DNA of 64,000 nt from contig NZ_JARHTQ010000009.1 in NCBI RefSeq assembly GCF_029223525.1, positions 218,450-282,449 of the forward strand, in the 5' to 3' direction. The notes under the pieces are model-generated. The model had not been told where the DNA came from. It saw only the letters and a list, made by a program, of their open reading frames with translations, and made no database searches. Below are positions 32,466 through 41,061 of the stretch, piece after piece (the first letter of the stretch is position 1; each line of letters starts with the position of its first letter). A program made the position numbers and the translations under genes. The DNA comes from Streptantibioticus ferralitis (GTDB taxonomy: Bacteria; Actinomycetota; Actinomycetes; Streptomycetales; Streptomycetaceae).

Positions 32466-33881
32466 TCAGCTGTCGCCCTTGCGTTCGCCCAGGGTGACCG
32501 TTGTGGTGTGGGTGGAGCCGCCGCGCTGGTAGGTGACCTGGGCCTGGTCGCCGGGGCGGTGCTGCCAGATGGTGCCGATCAGGGTCGGGCCGCTGTCGAC
32601 CACGGTGTCGTTGAGCTTGGTGATGACATCGCCCGGCTTGAGGCCCGCCTTGTCGCCGGGGCCGCCCGCGGTGACCGCCGAGCCGCCGTTGGCGCCGTTG
32701 TCGGAGATCTGGGCGCCCTGGCCGTTGTAGTTCATGTTCACGGACAGGCCCATCACCGCGTAGACCGGCTGGCCGGTCTTGATCAGGGTGTCGGCCACGT
32801 ACTTCGCCTCGTTGATCGGGATGGCGAAGCCAAGGCCGATGCTCCCGGCCTGCGAGGAGCCGCCGAACGGGCTGCTGGCGCCGTTGTTGGCGGACTGGAT
32901 CGCCGAGTTGACCCCGATGACCGCGCCGTTCGCGTTGAGCAGCGGGCCACCGGAGTTGCCCGGGTTGATCGAGGCGTCGGTCTGCAGGGCGCTCATGTAG
33001 GAGGCGGTCGAGCCCTGTCCGTCGCTGGAGGCGACCGGGCGGTTCTTGGCGCTGACGATGCCGGTGGTGACCGTTCCGGACAGACCGAAGGGGGCGCCGA
33101 TCGCGATGGTCGCGTCGCCGACGGCGGCCTGGTCGGAGTTGCCGACCGGCAGCGGGTTGAGCTTGGCGTCGCCGGCGTTCTTGAGCTTGATCACGGCGAT
33201 GTCGTAACCCTGGGCGCGGCCGACGACCTCGGCGTCGTACGTCTTGCCGTTGGAGAAGGTCACGGTCAGTTTGCCGCCGTTCGCGGCGGGGGCGACCACA
33301 TGGTTGTTGGTGAGGATGTGGCCCTGGGTGTCGTAGACGAAGCCGGTGCCGGTGCCGCTCTCCTGGCTGCCGCTGGCGTTGATCGTCACCACACTGGGGA
33401 GCGCCCTGTTCGCTATGCCGGCGACCGAGCTGGGCGGGCGGTTGAGTGCCTTGGGGTCGACGGCGGACGACACCGTCGTCGAGCCGTTGTCGGCGCGGTT
33501 CGCCGCCCAGTAGCCGATGCCGCCGCCGACGCCGCCCGCGACCAGCGCGGCCACGATGACCGCGGCGACCAGGCCGCCCGCGCCGGGACGCCGCCTCTGC
33601 TCGGGTGCGGGCGCCGGGCTCAGCGCGTACGAACCGTACGGGTCCTGCGGGCCGTTCGGCGGCTGCGGCGGATCCGCGGGCTGCCCGGGTGTGCCCGGTG
33701 CGGGAGCGGAGAAGGCCGACGGCGGCACGGGAGGCGGTGGCACGGTGGGGTGCGCCGGGGGGACGGGGGGCATCTGCGCGGTGTCGCGAGGCTGCTCCGA
33801 GACGCCCGGCTCGCCCTCCATGGGCCGGCCGCCACCGTCCTGCCCGGAGGCGGGGAGGCCGCCCTCGTACTCGGTGCTCAC
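32466..33881 (-). CDS. HtrA/DegP-like membrane-anchored serine protease with PDZ domain
   Basis: 471 residues: a Pro-rich cytoplasmic tail (1-95), one helix (about 102-124), a trypsin-like S1C protease domain with the triad His194 (ILTNNHVV), Asp227 (YDIAVIKL) and Ser310 (NPGNSGGPLLN), and a C-terminal PDZ domain (about 365-465, GLKPGDVITKLNDTVV). It degrades or refolds damaged exported proteins outside the membrane. GTG at 33881 follows GAGGAG at 8 bases. In S. coelicolor/S. lividans the HtrA-like proteases belong to the CssRS secretion-stress regulon; a strong dyad 43 bases upstream here could be a control site. Divergent from a glycerophosphodiesterase gene. Confidence 0.95.
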   Translation of the reverse strand: MSTEYEGGLPASGQDGGGRPMEGEPGVSEQPRDTAQMPPVPPAHPTVPPPPVPPSAFSAPAPGTPGQPADPPQPPNGPQDPYGSYALSPAPAPEQRRRPGAGGLVAAVIVAALVAGGVGGGIGYWAANRADNGSTTVSSAVDPKALNRPPSSVAGIANRALPSVVTINASGSQESGTGTGFVYDTQGHILTNNHVVAPAANGGKLTVTFSNGKTYDAEVVGRAQGYDIAVIKLKNAGDAKLNPLPVGNSDQAAVGDATIAIGAPFGLSGTVTTGIVSAKNRPVASSDGQGSTASYMSALQTDASINPGNSGGPLLNANGAVIGVNSAIQSANNGASSPFGGSSQAGSIGLGFAIPINEAKYVADTLIKTGQPVYAVMGLSVNMNYNGQGAQISDNGANGGSAVTAGGPGDKAGLKPGDVITKLNDTVVDSGPTLIGTIWQHRPGDQAQVTYQRGGSTHTTTVTLGERKGDS

Positions 33882-33923
33882 AGCTGTATCTCCTCGAAGT
33901 GCGCGATATGGACGCGATGTGGG

Positions 33924-33942
33924 GCTGACGGGGACCGTCAGC
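33924..33942. promoter_or_regulatory. Inverted repeat upstream of the HtrA-like gene
   Basis: GCTGACGG-GGA-CCGTCAGC is a perfect 8-base-arm dyad, 43-61 bases before the GTG start, followed by another CTGACGG copy at 33942. It is a candidate operator or 5'-leader hairpin. Confidence 0.5.
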
Positions 33943-34119
33943 TGACGGACAGCGGGAAGAGTGCCGTAGGACAGCCTTTCCCATGGGGCGTCGGACCACC
34001 GTAAGCAGTCGCCGCCCAAGTGGCCGTATTCCTTTACACCTGATGAAACGGCCATCTTCGACGGATCAGACATCTCCGACTAATCGGATCCTGTCACCAG
34101 GCGATGGCACGATAACCTC

Positions 34120-34953
34120 GTGACCCATGCGTACGTAGCCGGGGATGCCCTGCCAGGCCCGAAGGCCATCCAAGTCGTCGCTCACCGCGGCGCTTCGGAA
34201 GACGCCCCAGAACACACCCTCGCCGCGTACCGCAAGGCGATCGACGACGGCGCCGACGCGCTGGAATGCGATGTCCGTCTCACCGCCGACGGTCACCTGG
34301 TCTGCGTACACGACCGCCGCGTCAACCGTACGTCCAACGGGCGCGGCGCCGTGTCCGCCCTGGAGCTTTCCGAGCTGGCCGCGCTGGACTTCGGCTCGTG
34401 GAAGGACGCCTACGAGTCACCCGACTGGGAGAGTTGGACGCCGGATCCGCTGGAGCGCAGTTCCGTCCTCACCCTGGAGCGACTGCTCGAACTCGTCGTC
34501 AGCGCCGACCGCCGCATCGATTTGGCGATCGAGACCAAGCATCCGACGCGCTGGGCCGGCCAGGTCGAGGAGCGGCTGCTGGAACTGCTGGCCCGCTTCG
34601 ATCTGCTGCGGCCCGCCGAAGGCCGCCCCCAGGTGCGGGTGATGAGCTTCTCCGCGCGTTCGCTGCGCCGGGTGCAGGTCGCCGCCCCGAGCCTGCCCAC
34701 GGTGTTCCTGATGAGTTACGTGCTGCCGAGGTACCGCGACGGACGGCTTCCGGCCGGGACGCAGATCGCCGGTCCGGGGATGCGCATCCTGCGTACGAAC
34801 CCCGGATATGTGGCGCGATTGCATCGGGCCGGACACCGCGTACACGTCTGGACGGTCGACGAACCGGCGGACGTGGAACTGTGCGTACGGCTGGGAGTTG
34901 ACGCCATCATTACCAATCGCCCGAAGCGAGTACTGGAACAACTCGGGCGATAG
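34120..34953 (+). CDS. Glycerophosphodiester phosphodiesterase
   Basis: A 277-residue GDPD-family TIM barrel. The catalytic signature HRGASEDAPEHTLAAY near residue 22, the metal ligands in ALECDVRLTADGHLVCVHD, and the C-terminal HVWTVDEPADVE and GVDAIITNRP are all present. It hydrolyses glycerophosphodiesters (such as deacylated phospholipids) to glycerol-3-phosphate plus alcohol with a divalent metal. No signal peptide, hence cytosolic. GTG at 34120 has no strong ribosome site; the next plausible ATG is far inside the conserved region. Confidence 0.93.
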   Translation: MTHAYVAGDALPGPKAIQVVAHRGASEDAPEHTLAAYRKAIDDGADALECDVRLTADGHLVCVHDRRVNRTSNGRGAVSALELSELAALDFGSWKDAYESPDWESWTPDPLERSSVLTLERLLELVVSADRRIDLAIETKHPTRWAGQVEERLLELLARFDLLRPAEGRPQVRVMSFSARSLRRVQVAAPSLPTVFLMSYVLPRYRDGRLPAGTQIAGPGMRILRTNPGYVARLHRAGHRVHVWTVDEPADVELCVRLGVDAIITNRPKRVLEQLGR

Positions 34954-35142
34954 GCAGTCAAAAACGGCAAGAAATGGTGATAGCCGGACCACTTTGCCCA
35001 GTCGCCCCACACGGGGAGTACACCGGCGCGTTCGGACCGTGTTCGACCGCCAAGAGTGCACCAAGGGATGGTGAATGGCCTGTTTCCGGTCCAGGCCTTT
35101 GGGGCATCCAATCCGTGGCGTGGGGTGAAGGAGGTAGCGGGG

Positions 35143-35709
35143 GTGGCGTTGGTGGCAGCCCAAGAGGTACCGACATCCTCGACCATGGCCCTGCCCCATG
35201 GTCCGGCGGGAGTCGGCGCGGCACGTCGGCGACTGCGTGAGGAACTGTGCGAGTACCAGACCCCGGACACGGTGGTCGACGATGCGGTGCTGGTCCTTTC
35301 CGAGTTGCTGAGCAACGCGTGTCGGCACGGCCGTCCGATCGACGGCGGCGCGGGCGTGAACGGTGACGGCGAGGGTGCGCACGACTTGGGCATACGCGCG
35401 GCCTGGCGGCTCGACGAGGACGGATTGCTGACCCTGGAAGTGACCGACGGCGGCGGCCCCACCCGGCCCAAGCCCTCCAGCCCCTCACTGACCGCCCGCG
35501 GCGGCCGGGGACTCGGCATCGTCGGCGCCCTGTCGCTGGACTGGGGCGTCAGGGACCGGCCGGGCGAGGTCACGGTGTGGGCGGTGCTGCCGGTACGCGG
35601 TCGGCACGCCCGGCGCGATGGCGTGGGCGCACGGATGGCGGTGCCCGCCCTGGGGGCGGTTCCGGACGCGCTGGGGGACCTCGGCGGGCTCTTCGACGAT
35701 CTGGGGTGA
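35143..35709 (+). CDS. RsbW-like ATP-binding regulatory protein
   Basis: 188 residues with a GHKL ATPase fold of the anti-sigma/serine-kinase (HATPase_c_2) type: VLSELLSNACRHGRP (N box), TLEVTDGGGP (G1) and GGRGLGIVGALS (G2). Streptomycetes carry dozens of such small ATPases, which usually bind anti-sigma-antagonists or sigma factors. GTG at 35143 is chosen because GGAGG (35130-35134) lies 8 bases upstream; earlier in-frame starts at 35056 and 35068 would add up to 29 residues. No sigma or antagonist gene is adjacent. The C-terminal ~25 residues are an Ala/Gly/Asp-rich tail. Confidence 0.82.
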   Translation: MALVAAQEVPTSSTMALPHGPAGVGAARRRLREELCEYQTPDTVVDDAVLVLSELLSNACRHGRPIDGGAGVNGDGEGAHDLGIRAAWRLDEDGLLTLEVTDGGGPTRPKPSSPSLTARGGRGLGIVGALSLDWGVRDRPGEVTVWAVLPVRGRHARRDGVGARMAVPALGAVPDALGDLGGLFDDLG

Positions 35710-35840
35710 GGGCGCCGGGGCCCCGGTTGCGGCGTCCGAAGCATCTTGACGCGGGACACGTCCGGTGCGGCAACGTCCGCGGCCCGCAGGGCACTAGGCT
35801 CGCGCGGGAAACGTTCGCCGCACGCGGGAGACACCCAGTC

Positions 35841-36821
35841 ATGGCCAAGAAGCGCCCCCTCACCAAGGACCGCAAGCCGTCCGCACCGCGAGGCGACGGG
35901 GAGGTCCCGGTCGTCGGTGCGCGGGAGGCCTGTCCGTGCGGTTCCGGTCGCCGGTACAAGGCCTGTCACGGGCGCGCGGCGGCACACGCGGTGACCGAGC
36001 TGGTGCAGCGGCCGTTCGAGGGTTTGCCGGGCGAATGCGACTGGGTGGCGCTGCGTGAACTGGTCCCGGCCGCCACCGTGGAGTTGACGCTCAAGGGCGG
36101 ACTGCCCGAGGGTGTGCCCTCGGTCACCCTGGCGACCGTGCTGCCGATGGCCTGGCCCGCACTGCGCCGCGACACCGGCGCCGTGCTGCTCGGCCTGCAG
36201 AACGACACCGCGTCCGGCGACATCAGCCGTGATCTGGCCGACACGCTGCGGCGCGCGCTGGAGACCGAGCCCGGCAACCAGGTCGAGGCGCACCGCCCCG
36301 ACCCGGCGGGTCCGCGGCTACAGGATCTGCTGGATGTGACCGCGCCGTTCAGCCCGGTCGTACACACCGGCTTCGAGTTCTGGCTGGGCAGCCCCGAAGA
36401 GGCGGCGAAGGCCACCGGTGAGGTCGCCGCGTCCCTGGAGCGGGCCAACGAGGCGGCGCTACCGACCGTGCGGCTGAGCGGAGTTGAGGCCGCCTACTGG
36501 TGCGCGACGCCGGACAAGAACCATTTGCGGTGGGTCATGCCACACCCGGAGGAGAAGCTGCTGGACGCACTGGCCCGGCTGCACGCGGCAGGCGCCGCGT
36601 CGTTGGGCGAGGGGACGCGACTGGTGGGCTCGTTCCGCGCGCACGGCCTCGTGGTGCCGGTATGGGACCTGCCGGGGTCGGTGGGGGCGGACGAGGTCGA
36701 GAAGCCCGCGGCGGCGTTCGGCGAGCGGCTCGGTGAGGCGCTGGCCTCGGACTCTCCGCTGACCGCGCAGGAGCGCAAGGCGCGCAGCGGCCTGGCGAAT
36801 CGGCAGATCACGTTGAGCTGA
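35841..36821 (+). CDS. DUF5926 family protein with SEC-C zinc motif
   Basis: A 326-residue cytosolic protein. The N-terminal ~15 residues are Lys/Arg-rich (MAKKRPLTKDRKP). A SEC-C-type metal motif, CPCGSGRRYKACHG, follows at about residue 33-46. The rest is an actinobacterial domain of unknown function (DUF5926), ending GLANRQITLS. SEC-C motifs bind zinc and often mediate ribosome or SecB-type contacts, so a translation- or export-linked role is possible but unproven. Monocistronic; it converges with a secreted-protein gene. Confidence 0.85.
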   Translation: MAKKRPLTKDRKPSAPRGDGEVPVVGAREACPCGSGRRYKACHGRAAAHAVTELVQRPFEGLPGECDWVALRELVPAATVELTLKGGLPEGVPSVTLATVLPMAWPALRRDTGAVLLGLQNDTASGDISRDLADTLRRALETEPGNQVEAHRPDPAGPRLQDLLDVTAPFSPVVHTGFEFWLGSPEEAAKATGEVAASLERANEAALPTVRLSGVEAAYWCATPDKNHLRWVMPHPEEKLLDALARLHAAGAASLGEGTRLVGSFRAHGLVVPVWDLPGSVGADEVEKPAAAFGERLGEALASDSPLTAQERKARSGLANRQITLS

Positions 36822-36973
36822 ACGACAGATGATCGCCATCGGATCGGCGCTTGATTGGCGTGCGATGGGAACGTGATCCCTGTCACAACTTTCCATAGGG
36901 GCCGGTAAATAGGGGTTTTGATCTCGGCACACGAATTTGCGAACGGCCGATCTCTTGTTACCGTTAATTACAG

Positions 36974-37011
36974 CCCGGTCGCTGGTGCATCCCCCGTCGC
37001 CAGCGACCGGG
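36974..37011. terminator. Hairpin between converging genes, in an AT-rich patch
   Basis: Perfect 12-base arms CCCGGTCGCTGG / CCAGCGACCGGG with a 14-base loop, then TCTTT on the plus strand. It can end the minus-strand secreted-protein transcript. The plus-strand approach (about 36900-36970) is AT-rich and promoter- or leader-like, although no plus-strand gene follows. Confidence 0.6.
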
Positions 37012-37073
37012 TCTTTCCATGCCCGGATGCCGCCGACGCGTTAGTCGTGACGTTTCCGGTCCGGACCACCCCG

Positions 37074-37808
37074 CTATTGATCGGTATCGCCGCCGCCATC
37101 GCTTCCGGCGTGCAGCAACACCCGGTCCCCGTCCGCCGAGGCGAACTCCGCCACGGCCTGGTACGGCGGTGCGGACGGGTTCGGCGCCACGGTCGGGTCG
37201 TGCGGCGTCTCGCACACCCGCGGCTCGGCCGACGCCGCCACCGCGCAGTGCACGACGACGGTCCGCTGGTCCGGCCGCATCAGGGTCAGTACGGCGGTGA
37301 GCGGACTGCCGGTCGTGTTGCGGTAGTAGGTACGTCCCCACGTGTTGTGGCCGTCGGTGAGTACACAGGTCTGGGCCTCGACTCCGTGCGGCGAAGTGAG
37401 TTGCGGGCCGCAGTTGGCAGATGCGGAAGATTGTCCTCCGGTATTGGATTGCGCTCCGCTCACGCCGATAGATCCGGCGGTTCCGGGCGCTCCGGGAATT
37501 GGCGGAAGATCCAGCCCGGAGTCACCCAGCAGACCGCCCGCGTTCTTGGCCGCCCCCGAGGGCGATTCCTTCAGCCCGTTGTCGGCGGATTTCCCAGCCG
37601 CGTTCCCGGTTTTGGCGGCGTCACTCGCGGCGCCCTCGGGGGCGCCGGCTGATTCCCGGGACGCGTTGCCGACCAGCCCCGGCGGGGTCGCCGGGGCCTT
37701 CCTGCCCTGCCCCGCCGGGCCCGCCGTCGCGGCGGCCAGTGGCAGCGCCACGGCGAGGGCGGCGACGCTTGCCAGGGCGATCATGCGCAGATTCGACGCG
37801 CGCTCCAT
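37074..37808 (-). CDS. Secreted protein of unknown function
   Basis: 244 residues. A signal peptide (MIALASVAALAVALPLAAAT) precedes a ~90-residue Ala/Gly/Ser-rich low-complexity stretch. A compact C-terminal domain (about 130-235) contains four Cys (NCGP, AQTCVL, VHCAV, RVCETP), likely two disulfides, around GHNTWGRTYYRNTTGSPL and VLTLMRPD. I do not recognise the family; the small disulfide-bonded beta-rich end looks like a folded exported module on a flexible stalk. No neighbouring gene suggests a role. Confidence 0.8.
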   Translation of the reverse strand: MERASNLRMIALASVAALAVALPLAAATAGPAGQGRKAPATPPGLVGNASRESAGAPEGAASDAAKTGNAAGKSADNGLKESPSGAAKNAGGLLGDSGLDLPPIPGAPGTAGSIGVSGAQSNTGGQSSASANCGPQLTSPHGVEAQTCVLTDGHNTWGRTYYRNTTGSPLTAVLTLMRPDQRTVVVHCAVAASAEPRVCETPHDPTVAPNPSAPPYQAVAEFASADGDRVLLHAGSDGGGDTDQ

Positions 37809-37992
37809 GGAGACCCACCTGCGTTAGCCGGGGACAGCTTCGGTGGGCCGAACATATCGGGATGAACGGGGCTGTTCTGGTGGCCGCGCGCGGTACACCC
37901 GCTATGGGCGGCCTCTCACACCCGAAAGAGTGAATGGCGATGGTTGAGGAGCCCGATGCGCGCCGGGACGCCGGACCCGGCAGGCAGCAGGC

Positions 37993-38703
37993 TCAGTACG
38001 CGAGACGGCTGCCGTCGGGCGCGGACGCTCCCGCCTCGACCAGCGTGTCCACGATGACCGCGATGTCCGGCAGCCACGGCGCCGAACCACCAGGTCCCGG
38101 CTGTGGTGCCCGCTCCCAGGCCGCCCGGCTCGTGCCGGTGTCCGACGGCGGCAGCACCACATAGCCACCGCGTCCGTGGTAGCGCAGCGAGGAGGGCACC
38201 CAGTCGTGCCGGTGCAGCAGCTCGCCCAGTTCTTCCATCGAGTACGGGGCGACGAGCAGCGTGGTGCGCGTCGGCGTCGCGATGACGGGTCCGAGCCGGA
38301 CGCCCATTGCGTCGAGCGTCGCGAGCGCCTTGACCCCCGCGCTCGCGGGCAGGCTGACCGCGGAAGCCGGGCCCCCGGTGGCGAGCAGCACGGGTGCGTC
38401 CGGCCGTTTGGTCCACCACCAGCCGACCATCCGCGGGTCGGTGGTCGCCGCGAGCAGCTCGGGGTCGTGCGGATGTACGCCAGGCACCGCGCAGTCCGGC
38501 CGCCCGCAGGCGCAGGCCCGTACCGCACCACTACGGGACGTACCGCGCCGCTCCTCGGCCCCCAACTCGAATCCGGCACCGGGCACCACCGGCCAGCGCC
38601 ACTGCTCGGCGCAGGTGAGCGCCGCGGCGCGCGGCGTCGACCGCTCCCGCCTGGACCACTTGGACCACATGAACCCGCGTCGCCTTCCGAGGATCTCGCG
38701 CAT
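37993..38703 (-). CDS. Bifunctional DNA primase/polymerase-like (prim-pol N-terminal) protein
   Basis: A 236-residue stand-alone relative of the archaeo-eukaryotic primase superfamily domain found in phage/plasmid replicases (Prim-Pol). Visible features are AALTCAEQWRWPVVPGAGFE, a zinc-like CACGRPDCAVPGVHPHDPE segment, RMVGWWWTKRPDAPVLLATG and GRGGYVVLPPSDTG. The usual DxD catalytic pair is not obvious, so polymerase activity is doubtful. Such orphan genes are conserved in Streptomyces chromosomes with unknown role. Start chosen as ATG 38703 (MREILGRRRGF), the common opening of this family. Confidence 0.8.
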   Translation of the reverse strand: MREILGRRRGFMWSKWSRRERSTPRAAALTCAEQWRWPVVPGAGFELGAEERRGTSRSGAVRACACGRPDCAVPGVHPHDPELLAATTDPRMVGWWWTKRPDAPVLLATGGPASAVSLPASAGVKALATLDAMGVRLGPVIATPTRTTLLVAPYSMEELGELLHRHDWVPSSLRYHGRGGYVVLPPSDTGTSRAAWERAPQPGPGGSAPWLPDIAVIVDTLVEAGASAPDGSRLAY

Positions 38704-39403
38704 CAGCGCTCGTTCCCTTCCCGTAAACGCTCCAGGATCTGCCCATTACCAACCCGAACCGCGTCTCCCCCGTGAGGGCAGCACACCGCGTACGAGGCAG
38801 CGCATCACGCTGCCGGCCGAGCGTGAAACATGGCGAGGGGTGGCGCTCACCTGGCGCTTCGCTTGCTGTTCTCGGTCCCGCCGGTGGTGCTTGCCGGCAA
38901 CCCCTCTGCTTGCAACGCCTCTGTTGTGGCAACCCCTTGTACAGGGGTACGTCAGCCGTCGTCGTGTAGGACGCGCGGGCCGGGTCGCGGGTTCCTGCCG
39001 TATCGGATCGATCGGCGGCCCTGCCCTGTCCCATCACGTACGTACCCGCCGACGCGGATATGACGCACTGTTGGACGCGCTGGTGATTGGCACTGATTGG
39101 CCTCAGTCGATCGTGAATTGACTTACCCGGCGGCTATTTTCAGTCAACCTCTCACCATGAGCCGCTTCTGAGAAGCGGCGGAGACACCTACGCGGCCACC
39201 TGCGCAATCCTGGACATGCCCTCATCCATGCGTGTACAAGGGAGGTATTGATAGCGGCGCAGCATGACATGGGGGTTTGCGATGCTATTGACAGAAAAAG
39301 GCAGTTCGCATGCCGAGGTATTCCGCACGCCTAAATGCCTGGAAAGCAGTAGAAATCCGGGCATCTTCCCCTCCGACCGGATTCACTCCGGAAGCCCCCG
39401 ACC
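38704..39403. other. 700-base gap: repeats and promoter sequence, no gene recognised
   Basis: The left part carries the prim-pol promoter. A cluster at 38891-38947 holds the palindrome TTGCCGGCAA, a TTGCAACG half-site, GTTG-TGG-CAAC and CCCCT-TGTAC-AGGGG. A small hairpin CCGCTTC-TGA-GAAGCGG lies at 39162-39178. From 39200 the sequence is AT-rich, with TTGACA at 39288, and is probably the promoter of the GAF-PP2C gene. Short frames across the gap lack coding bias. Confidence 0.45.
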
Positions 39404-40948
39404 ATGAGTACAGCCCGCGTCCCGAAAGTGGCCGGAATCGATCCTCCCACTACTGGCGTCGCAGAGAATCCCGCCAGCACCGCCGACCACCCCCCCGCCG
39501 AGGACTCCCCCGCCGCCTCGTCAGGACTGTGCGCCGAAGCCCCGACGACGCGCTCCGCGGCGAGCGGATCCCCTTCGTCCGCGGCGAACCCCGCACAGCA
39601 CGCCGGCCACGCCGCGACCGCCGCCGATGGACTCGCCGACGCCTTCCGCTCGATCGACCAGCTCGCCGCCCTCCAGGACCGTATGGCCTCCTGGATCTCC
39701 GACCTCACCACGCTGCACGAGCTCACCGAGGAGCTGGCCCGCGCCGCCACCCTCGACGCCACCCTCCAGGAACTGCTGCGCACCGGCGCGGGCTTGGTCG
39801 GCGCCCGGCGCGGGCTCGCGGTGCTGGAACCCGCCGACGGCCTCGGCCCGCACACGTCCATCGGCTACGGGCTGCTCCGCGCCGACCTCGGCACCATCGA
39901 GACGGTCCCGCGCGGCGAGGCCGCCTTCGGCCGCCTGCTGGACGGTCCGGTCGTCGGCTGCGGCGACGGTCTCGTCGAGGTGCTGCACACCGACCTGGCC
40001 CGCGAACCGGACCTCGACCAGCGCCATCGCGAGGTCGCCTGCCAGCTCGGCTTCGGCGCGAGCTACGGACTGCGGCTGGCGACCGCCCGGGACGGCAGGC
40101 TCGGCGCCGTCGTCTGGCTCTACGACGAACCGGCGGAACCCACCGAACGCCAGCGCCACCTCGCCTCCTTGTACGTGCGGTACGCGGCCGAACTGGTCGC
40201 CCGACAGATCGAGCACTCCCGGGCGCACCACACCCTCGCCGTGGTGCGCGAGGAACTGCTGCCCAGCAGGCTGCCACGGGTGCCCGGGGTCCGGATGGCG
40301 GTCCGGCACCGGACCGGGCCGCGCGGCGGCGGTGACTGGTACGACGCGCTGCCGCTGCCGGAGGCCGCGCTCGGACTGGCGGTCGGCTCGGTCACCGGCT
40401 CGGGCCCGAGCGCGGTGGCCACGATGGGACGGCTGCGGGCCTCCCTGCGGGCGTACGCGGTGATGGAGGGCGAGGACCCGGTCGCGGTCCTGTCCGACCT
40501 GGAGCTGCTGCTACGGGTGACGGAACCGGCCCGGTCGGCGACCGCCCTGTTCGCGTACGTGGAGCCGGGGACGCGCAGGCTGCTGCTCGCCGGGGCGGGG
40601 CACTGCCCGCCGCTGATCGTCGGCGAGCGGCGCACCGAGTACGTGGAGACCTCGCTCTCCGCGCCACTGGGGATGCTCAGCTGCTGGGAGGCGCCCAGCG
40701 TGGAATTCGAGGTGGAGCCCGGCGAAACGCTGCTCCTCTACACCGACGGACTGCTGCACCGGATGGGCCAACCGGTCGACCGGGCGTTCGCGATGCTGCA
40801 CGCGGCGGCAGCCGACACCCCGCGGGCGGCCCGGGAGGACCCGGAGCTGATCGCCGACCACGTACTGCGTGTCTGCCTGCCGGACGAGCGGGACGCGCCG
40901 GGCTGCGACGACGACGTCGTGCTGCTGGCGACCCGCTTCGAGCACTGA
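39404..40948 (+). CDS. GAF-domain PP2C/SpoIIE-type protein with altered metal site
   Basis: 514 residues: a disordered N terminus (1-75), a helical linker, a GAF domain (about 110-265) and an SpoIIE-like PP2C domain (about 285-512). GGDWYDALPL, LLYTDGLLHRM and CDDDVVLL retain metal-binding Asp residues, but the canonical GDVxGHG motif is VGSVTGSG (about residue 328), so a core Asp and His are lost. Activity may be reduced or absent. In streptomycetes these proteins normally dephosphorylate anti-sigma-antagonists. ATG at 39404 follows GGAAG. The next switch-type ATPase (42613-43056) lies beyond pepP and is not co-transcribed. Confidence 0.9.
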   Translation: MSTARVPKVAGIDPPTTGVAENPASTADHPPAEDSPAASSGLCAEAPTTRSAASGSPSSAANPAQHAGHAATAADGLADAFRSIDQLAALQDRMASWISDLTTLHELTEELARAATLDATLQELLRTGAGLVGARRGLAVLEPADGLGPHTSIGYGLLRADLGTIETVPRGEAAFGRLLDGPVVGCGDGLVEVLHTDLAREPDLDQRHREVACQLGFGASYGLRLATARDGRLGAVVWLYDEPAEPTERQRHLASLYVRYAAELVARQIEHSRAHHTLAVVREELLPSRLPRVPGVRMAVRHRTGPRGGGDWYDALPLPEAALGLAVGSVTGSGPSAVATMGRLRASLRAYAVMEGEDPVAVLSDLELLLRVTEPARSATALFAYVEPGTRRLLLAGAGHCPPLIVGERRTEYVETSLSAPLGMLSCWEAPSVEFEVEPGETLLLYTDGLLHRMGQPVDRAFAMLHAAAADTPRAAREDPELIADHVLRVCLPDERDAPGCDDDVVLLATRFEH

Positions 40949-40988
40949 CCGGCGCCCGGGTGGCCGCTTGACGGTGCCCCGACAGTGG

Positions 40989-40997
40989 TTATCCACA
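40989..40997 (+). promoter_or_regulatory. DnaA box upstream of pepP
   Basis: TTATCCACA, a perfect match to the general bacterial DnaA box, stands alone 65 bases before the aminopeptidase start. Confidence 0.5.
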
Positions 40998-41061
40998 GGC
41001 CGGGATACGAGCACCCGTACACGCTTACGATGGCAATCGTCCTAGTGCGAGGAGGCATGAC

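Noticed and set aside
36880..37060. c-di-AMP (ydaO-type) or other metabolite riboswitch
   Set aside because: Only one simple hairpin is present and the conserved ydaO segments (CGCTTAAT, GGGGAACCC-type, CTCGTAGGC) are absent; no plus-strand gene follows.
38772..38969. Small plus-strand frame in the 38.7-39.4 kb gap
   Set aside because: Cys/Arg-rich product, no ribosome site and no codon bias; it overlaps the palindrome cluster.
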